64,000 bases of DNA, from NCBI GenBank assembly GCA_032821775.1, contig JAVLRN010000005.1, positions 3,224,001-3,288,000 on the forward strand. The letters are read 5' to 3'. A program made the position numbers and the translations under genes. The notes beneath the pieces were generated by a model, which made no database searches, was not told the DNA's origin, and was given only the letters and a program-made list of their open reading frames with translations. Positions 59,317-64,000 of the stretch are shown here, one piece after another; positions within the stretch are counted from its first letter, which is position 1; every line of letters begins with the position of its first letter. This stretch comes from Sanguinoderma infundibulare. Its lineage: Eukaryota; Basidiomycota; Agaricomycetes; Polyporales; Polyporaceae.

Positions 59317-62300
59317 ATGTCCATCCCCCACATGGACTCAAAAATGAGGCTCCTGTTCGACGGCGAACAGGACGTAGAAGAGTCCGAAAGCACCGACACC
59401 ATCGAAATGACCGGTCTCGAGGACGTCCCTGTAACCCCTGCCCGTCCGCAACCTTACGAACCCGCGCTCTACGGCTTGGACGGCAACGATTCGGATGAAG
59501 ACTCGGATGTCGAGGACCGGGGCGACCAAGCTTTGCTTGGTTCACGTGCGCGCTCCCCGGGACGAGAACGGTCAGAGGAGCGTCCGGCGAGCACACTCGG
59601 TCAGGTTAAACGGATCGTACTTGAGGTGCGTGGCAAATGAACTTTCGTGCCTGCGAATTCATCAGTTTGCGTCTTGGCAGACTGCACCTACATTACTCCT
59701 GACCACCGTCGGTATACTATTCACTGGAGAGATCCTAGACTCCGTTTCGGTCAGTCCGCTCGAGTTCAGTGCCACCGCAGCCCGTCACGATTCACAACAA
59801 TCGACTGCAGCGTTGGAAAGCCATGTCTCGCATAGACGAGCTGATTATGCTTATTCCCGTCATCCTAAACCTCAAGGGCAACCTCGAAATGAACCTTTCC
59901 GCTCGTCTGGGCACCTCCGCCAACATGGGCGACCTCGACAGTCCAGAGAAGCGCCGTTCCATCATCCTCGGCAACCTCACTCTTCTACAGGTTCAGGCCA
60001 CTGTCGTTTCCTTCTTTGCCGCCATCGTTGCCTTTGCCATGAGCAAGTTGGTCGCCAACACTCCCACCTTTGAAAGCGCAGCGGATGACACCGTCGCCCG
60101 GTTAATGGCTCGAGGTGTGCACAAACCGAAACCTCCCCGACCTCCCGTTCCACCCCCTTCTTCCGGCTCGGCTGAGTGAGTGTCATTGAACCCGAGCTGT
60201 CCCACGCAAACCTTAATCAGTGCCCCGTTGCCAGATTCATCATGGTCGCGTCCTCGGCTATGTGTGCCGCCTGCCTGTCCAGCGTACTCCTTGGCTCGTT
60301 CATGTGCGGCCTCGTCCTTTTATGCCGCCGCTTCGGCCTTGATCCCGGTGCGTGTCGTTCAGTCCTTTACACGGCGGGCACAGCCCGATGCCAAGAAAAT
60401 GCTTGCAAAAAGATACCACAAGGTTTCCTTGCCTCGACATTTCGTCGTATTCTACACGGTGTCGACACGTTGCTTTTTCCTGCCATCTTCCACATCGATC
60501 AGTTAATCCTCGGGAAAGGATGCCTGGCCACTGGAGGTGGCAGAGAAAGGATGCCATTTCGGGGGGGTGCCACGGGAAAAGGCAAGGAAAGCATGCTTTT
60601 CCCTACCATTTCTTGCCCCTTTCCCCACTGCAAAGAACCCATCGTTTCCTCTGAGTGGAAAGCTCACGGACTGACTTCGGAATTGACTGCGTTCCTGCAA
60701 TCTTCTCCCGCACGGGAAAAGGTTCGCCAAGGGGCATTTCCTGTCGGACGAAAGGCTTTTGAAGCCTTCCGTCCGAGAGGAAAGGTATGACCATATGCCT
60801 TTCCCAAACACTTTCCCAACGTGGGAAAGAGATAGGAAATATTATTCATTTCCAACGCCTTTCCTGCCTGCGAAACCTTTGGATTCTTTGCTGTGCTCGT
60901 GGCGAGGGGAGTATATACAAGATCAGTAAGAGTAACACTCGGCTAAACTACCGGAGCCTTACCACTTCGCCCTGACCGCGGTGGGCCCGAGTTCGGGGCG
61001 GGCTAGTCTTACTGTTTTGTCGGGAGGGAGGCGCGCCATCACACGCGTGCCTCCGCCATGGTCCATGCAACATACTGCACGACGAAGAGCTGGGCCGCGC
61101 TCGCCTCGCGCCACACTTTGGGCTCGTCACCTCCCTGGACCGCGTTGCCGCGCCGATGCGCTGCGAGCCTGGCGAGCTCTTCCCGTCCAAGCCCAGCCTG
61201 CGTGCGCTTTGGAATATCATCCCTGCGTTGACCGACATGAAACCCAACTACGAGTTCCGAGAAGGGGATGCCAGTGAGGACGAGGAAGGATTGGATGGCT
61301 TCGCGGCCACCTTCGAGCTTGCTTACGTGGAGAAGGGCGCCAACCGCGCGGCGGACGTCACGTTCTGTATGGATATGGGAACTCCGAGTTGTCCGGGCGT
61401 AGCAGGCTCAAAAGTGGTCAGGTTACTTTTTTCGGTCTGCAATACTTGAACAATACTTCACTTGAAAGCTTATCATTTCTCCTAAGAGAAAGATGAGCGT
61501 TATCTTCCGGCAGAGAAACATTGGCCAAGCTTTTTATGAACATTTTCCCGTTCTGCGAATCGAGACCTGCCTGTCGTGTCAAACCTTCCCTCCCTTCCGT
61601 GGCTGATGCGGCTGCTGTTTTAGACAACATTGCTCCTCCTGTTGCAGCATGTCTCGGAGACCTCGTCACGCTGTCGCTGTTAGGTCTTCTTTCCGAAGCT
61701 CACCTCCTCGTTCTGGATACGCCCATCCCGCTCATCATCGTGATCACCCTTGCCGTTGCCGCGGGTGGGTGGACAGTCGTCACGAGCCGCAACGAGCACG
61801 TGCGACCTTTACTTACCCAGGGTTGGACGCCTCTCTTCGCGGCCATGGTCATCAGCAGCGGGACCGGTATCGTTCTTGACTCGTTTGTCGAGCGATATAG
61901 CGGTTTCGCGCTTCTTGCGGTAGTCATCACTGGTACGTCACACGCGCATCATGCCGCGTGCCACGTTGACACTCATTTTTCCGTAGGTTTGCCTGGAGGA
62001 GTCAGCTCGATCCTCGTGTCGCGTCTCTCCACCGCCCTACACGCAGCGACCACGAAGGCGTCCTCCGTGATGTCCTCCGTGACCGACCTTCGACAAAAAC
62101 ACTTCCCCAAACCGCACCTCGTCATGCTCACCCTCATCGGCGTCAGCATACCCATCGAGATCTTCTTCCTTTCCTGTGTAGTCGGCCTCGGGTGGATAAA
62201 ACTTCCATTCCTCTTTATCGTCCTCAAAGTCTTGTTCTTCCTCGTCACAGTACGTACCTCGGTCTTCTCCGGAGAGAAGCTTAACTGACGTTCTATTGCG

Positions 62301-62502
62301 ACAGATTGTAATCTCCCTCGTCGTCGCGCAACTCACAACCACGTTCCTTTGGAAATGGCATCTGGATCCGGATATGTACGCTCTACCTTGCCAGTCCGCC
62401 CTCACCGATCTCGTCGGCCAGCTACTGCTGGTCGCGTGTTATGAAGTCGCCGCGGCGCTGGGCGTCAAGGTGGCTCTTAAGCATAAGCATAACGGACAAT
62501 AG
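59317..62502 (+). CDS. SLC41-type divalent cation (Mg2+) transporter
   Basis: Seen: exons 59317-59625, 59681-59749, 59811-60175, 60235-60347, 61624-61932, 61987-62249 and 62305-62502 keep one frame and give 541 residues. An acidic cytosolic N-terminus is followed by two homologous MgtE-like membrane repeats. Repeat 1 has LLTTVGILFTGEILDSV and IPVILNLKGNLEMNLSARLGTSAN; the second begins across the splice junction with GLDP-DNIAPPVAACLGDLVTLSLLG and has GLPGGVSSILVSRLSTALH. These are SLC41/MgtE signatures. Known role: Mg2+ transport or Na+/Mg2+ exchange across a cell membrane. Odd: the intron between the two halves (60348-61623) is 1276 nt, while all others are 52-61 nt. An ATG at 59332 is an alternative start. 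Confidence 0.85.
60348..61623 (+). mobile_element. Inserted sequence inside the SLC41 intron, possibly a mobile element
   Basis: The intron is about 20 times the length of its neighbours. It holds (1) a block rich in GGAAA and TTTCC words with hairpins (60744-60776, 60811-60829), (2) a short stretch framed by inverted CAGTAAGA and TCTTACTG (60923-60930, 61007-61014), and (3) an open frame of about 140 codons ending at 61449 with FGLVTSLDRVAAPMRCEPGE and ALWNIIPALTDMKPNYEF that I do not recognise. No transposase or target duplication was found, so the mobile-element label is inference. Confidence 0.35.
60744..60776. repeat. 15-bp inverted repeat with 3-nt loop
   Basis: TCGGACG-A-AAGGCTT, loop TTG, AAGCCTT-C-CGTCCGA: 14 of 15 pairs match. 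A second perfect hairpin (CTTTCCCA-ACG-TGGGAAAG) is at 60811-60829. Confidence 0.7.
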
Positions 62503-62654
62503 TCGCTCTTTGCATTCCACGATCGTTCGCATTCGCTGTTACCCATTTGGCTGTGTAGTATACCACATCCGCATTCGCTATTCTTGGCATAATTTATCCA
62601 CTTCAGTTCGTCTTCTAGAGCATACTACTTGCATAGCGGTATTCCCAGGACTAT

Positions 62655-63167
62655 AACGCACATGGTACTGGTTTAACCGTAACCCCGGGTGCTGATTAGA
62701 GACATGCATGTTAGTCCGATATAGTACAGGAAGGGCGAGCGTAGCTGGACATACATCTGCCTTGATATTTGGTAACTCTCGTTCTTTGTACGCCTCAAAT
62801 GCCTCCTTAAACCTCCTACGATCAAACATAAGGGAACCAATTCCAGAGTAAACTGTAGATGCTCAGCCTACCTCTAGATGCCTCTCGATACCTGCAGCCC
62901 GTGAGCCAATTCGCTCGCCTTGTCCATCTTTGCAGTGACGACCTCCAACAGATCGATCGCGTTGTCGATGGCCGTCGCAGAGTACGACTCGACCTCCTTC
63001 GGTGTCCCGTCCTCTGTCGCCGGACCCAAACCGCCTCCAGCAGCGGTCTCCCCCGGCCCAGCAAGCTTGACGTCCTTCGACGACGACGCCTTCTCCGCCG
63101 CCCCCGCCTTTGGTGCAGCTTCACCTTGGCGAGACCGCTCGCCTACCTGAGTTTTTGGTGGAGGCTT
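62655..63167 (-). pseudogene. Decayed CCDC124/Lso2-like gene fragment
   Basis: Seen on the minus strand: an acceptor TAG before 63167 opens a frame reading KPPPKTQVGERSRQG, then ESYSATAIDNAIDLLEVVTAKMD and SELAHGLQ (to about 62893). In a different frame follow IERHLE (62869-62886), then RRFKEAFEAYKERELPNIKAD (62757-62816) and, after a GTATGT...AATCAG intron, HPGLRLNQYH (62654-62683). The order A(I)DLL - IE(R/K)HPE-RRFK - AFEAYKERELP - HPGLR is that of the CCDC124/Lso2 ribosome-associated protein family C-terminus. At least two frame breaks and the missing N-terminus suggest a pseudogene; misjudged introns are the alternative. Confidence 0.45.
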
Positions 63168-63403
63168 CTAGCGAAGGGGCTACAAGCCCACTGACAAACA
63201 GTGTATCGACTCGATTGACCATCGACCGGAAAACTGCTACACCCCTACAATCTGCGACATTACAGAGGAACGGAATAGAATACGAGAACGTCCAGTTCTC
63301 GGTAAATTAACCAGGACAGACAAGCATGGTCGCAGAACGGACATGCAAATACGAACGGCAAAGCAGTAACAAAGCATGACCTCCTCTGCTCGTGCGCGCA
63401 TAA
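63168..63403. other. Spacer before the RG-rich gene end
   Basis: Short; nothing recognised. Confidence 0.3.
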
Positions 63404-64000
63404 TCAAGCATCGAGAGGCTCCGGGTCGACATCCATGCTGGCGTCGTCCGGCGGAGGCGTCCCGTCCGTATCCTCCTTCTCCTTTTCATCTTTCTCGGCT
63501 GCTGCCGCCGCCGCCGCCGCCTTCGCACCCCTACCACGTCCTCGTCCCCTCCCGCGCCCTCTTCCTCTGCCCCGCGTCGGGCGGACAGGGCTCGCCTCCT
63601 CGGAGCTGGAAGAGTCGTCTCCAGGAGTCGACTCCCGTGCGGCCGCAGCCGCACTTCCCCGACCGCGGCCACGGCCACGACCCCGCCCCCGGCCGCGACC
63701 TCGCCTGCCACTCGGACGGCCACGCGTCGAGGTCGACACGGAGGCCGACGGCGGCGGGGAGTCCTCTGGCTCGGTCCCCGCGCCGTCGTTGTCCTTGTCG
63801 CCGTCAAAGTACTCGTTCCGCGCGACGGTGCGGTGGTCCTCGCGGGCCTCGCCCGCGCGGCCCGTCCCGCCGAGCTCCTCGTCCCGCTCGTCGCGGGTGC
63901 GCTCCTCGTCCTGGAGCCACGCGCCGAGGTCTGGCGGGATCTCGTGCATCTGCACGCTGGGCGCGCCCTGGAGGTACCGGAGCTTGTTGCGGACGGCGAC
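63404..64000 (-). CDS. RG-repeat protein, 3' part
   Basis: Seen: the frame enters from the right edge (VAVRNKLRYLQGAPSVQMHEIPPDLGAWLQDEER) and ends at 63404. Two tracts of uninterrupted Arg-Gly repeats (about 63652-63715 and 63535-63575) are separated by an acidic Ser-rich segment (STPGDDSSSSEEASP), followed by a poly-Ala run and an acidic end (DASMDVDPEPLDA). RG/RGG tracts usually bind nucleic acid and are methylated by PRMT1-type enzymes; the upstream part needed for a family call lies outside the window. Codon use in the RG tracts varies little, so replication slippage is likely. Confidence 0.6.
   Translation of the reverse strand, partial: VAVRNKLRYLQGAPSVQMHEIPPDLGAWLQDEERTRDERDEELGGTGRAGEAREDHRTVARNEYFDGDKDNDGAGTEPEDSPPPSASVSTSTRGRPSGRRGRGRGRGRGRGRGRGSAAAAARESTPGDDSSSSEEASPVRPTRGRGRGRGRGRGRGRGAKAAAAAAAAEKDEKEKEDTDGTPPPDDASMDVDPEPLDA

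Noticed and set aside
63535..63715. CRISPR-like or tandem repeat array at the right end
   Set aside because: The repetition is RG codons inside a coding frame, with no spacers; CRISPR arrays are not expected in a fungus.

Overview
The window comes from a filamentous basidiomycete, most likely a wood-decay Agaricomycete of polypore type. The genes are GC-rich and broken by many short GT-AG introns (about 50-80 nt). The families present fit: FunK1-type protein kinases, large F-box proteins, a cerato-platanin, small HsbA-like secreted proteins, an HMG-box regulator and an EGF-bearing ABCG transporter. Species is inferred from gene content only.

Left part (1-13 kb): the start of an oligosaccharyltransferase WBP1/OST48 gene (minus strand, cut by the window edge) is divergent from an MFS transporter. 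Then come a cerato-platanin (minus), a 2.1-kb stretch with no recognised gene, an NmrA-like NAD(P)-binding protein and an Adp1-like ABCG transporter.

Accessory core (14-38 kb): this is a locally amplified cluster. Three FunK1-like kinase genes (plus strand) each face an F-box gene (minus strand): 16154-18843 with 19063-21060, 23300-25892 with 28072-29952, and 31877-34645 with 35952-38000. Two small secreted paralogs (13994-14870, 26882-27768) are interleaved. Two matching degenerate coding blocks (21435-22219, 30367-31440) separate the units. A broken P-loop NTPase gene, flanked by a relic of a fourth F-box 3' end, sits inside the third unit. Kinase C-termini are Lys/Ala-rich and F-box C-termini are Asp/Glu/Ser-rich.

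Right part (38-64 kb): mostly conserved housekeeping genes. These are a type IIC (Na,K-ATPase-like) P-type ATPase, an intron-containing tRNA-Asp(GTC), a single-pass membrane protein, an HMG-box transcription factor with a 3.4-kb empty upstream region, MCP1 and RPA34 back to back, ADA3 and an SLC41-type Mg2+ transporter back to back, a decayed CCDC124/Lso2-like fragment, and the end of an RG-rich protein running off the window.

The most unusual items are the triplicated FunK1/F-box convergent module, a 596-nt ADA3 intron with no AG dinucleotide at all, stop-free 72-nt introns conserved between two kinase paralogs, and a 1.28-kb intron in the SLC41 gene carrying hairpins and an unexplained open frame.
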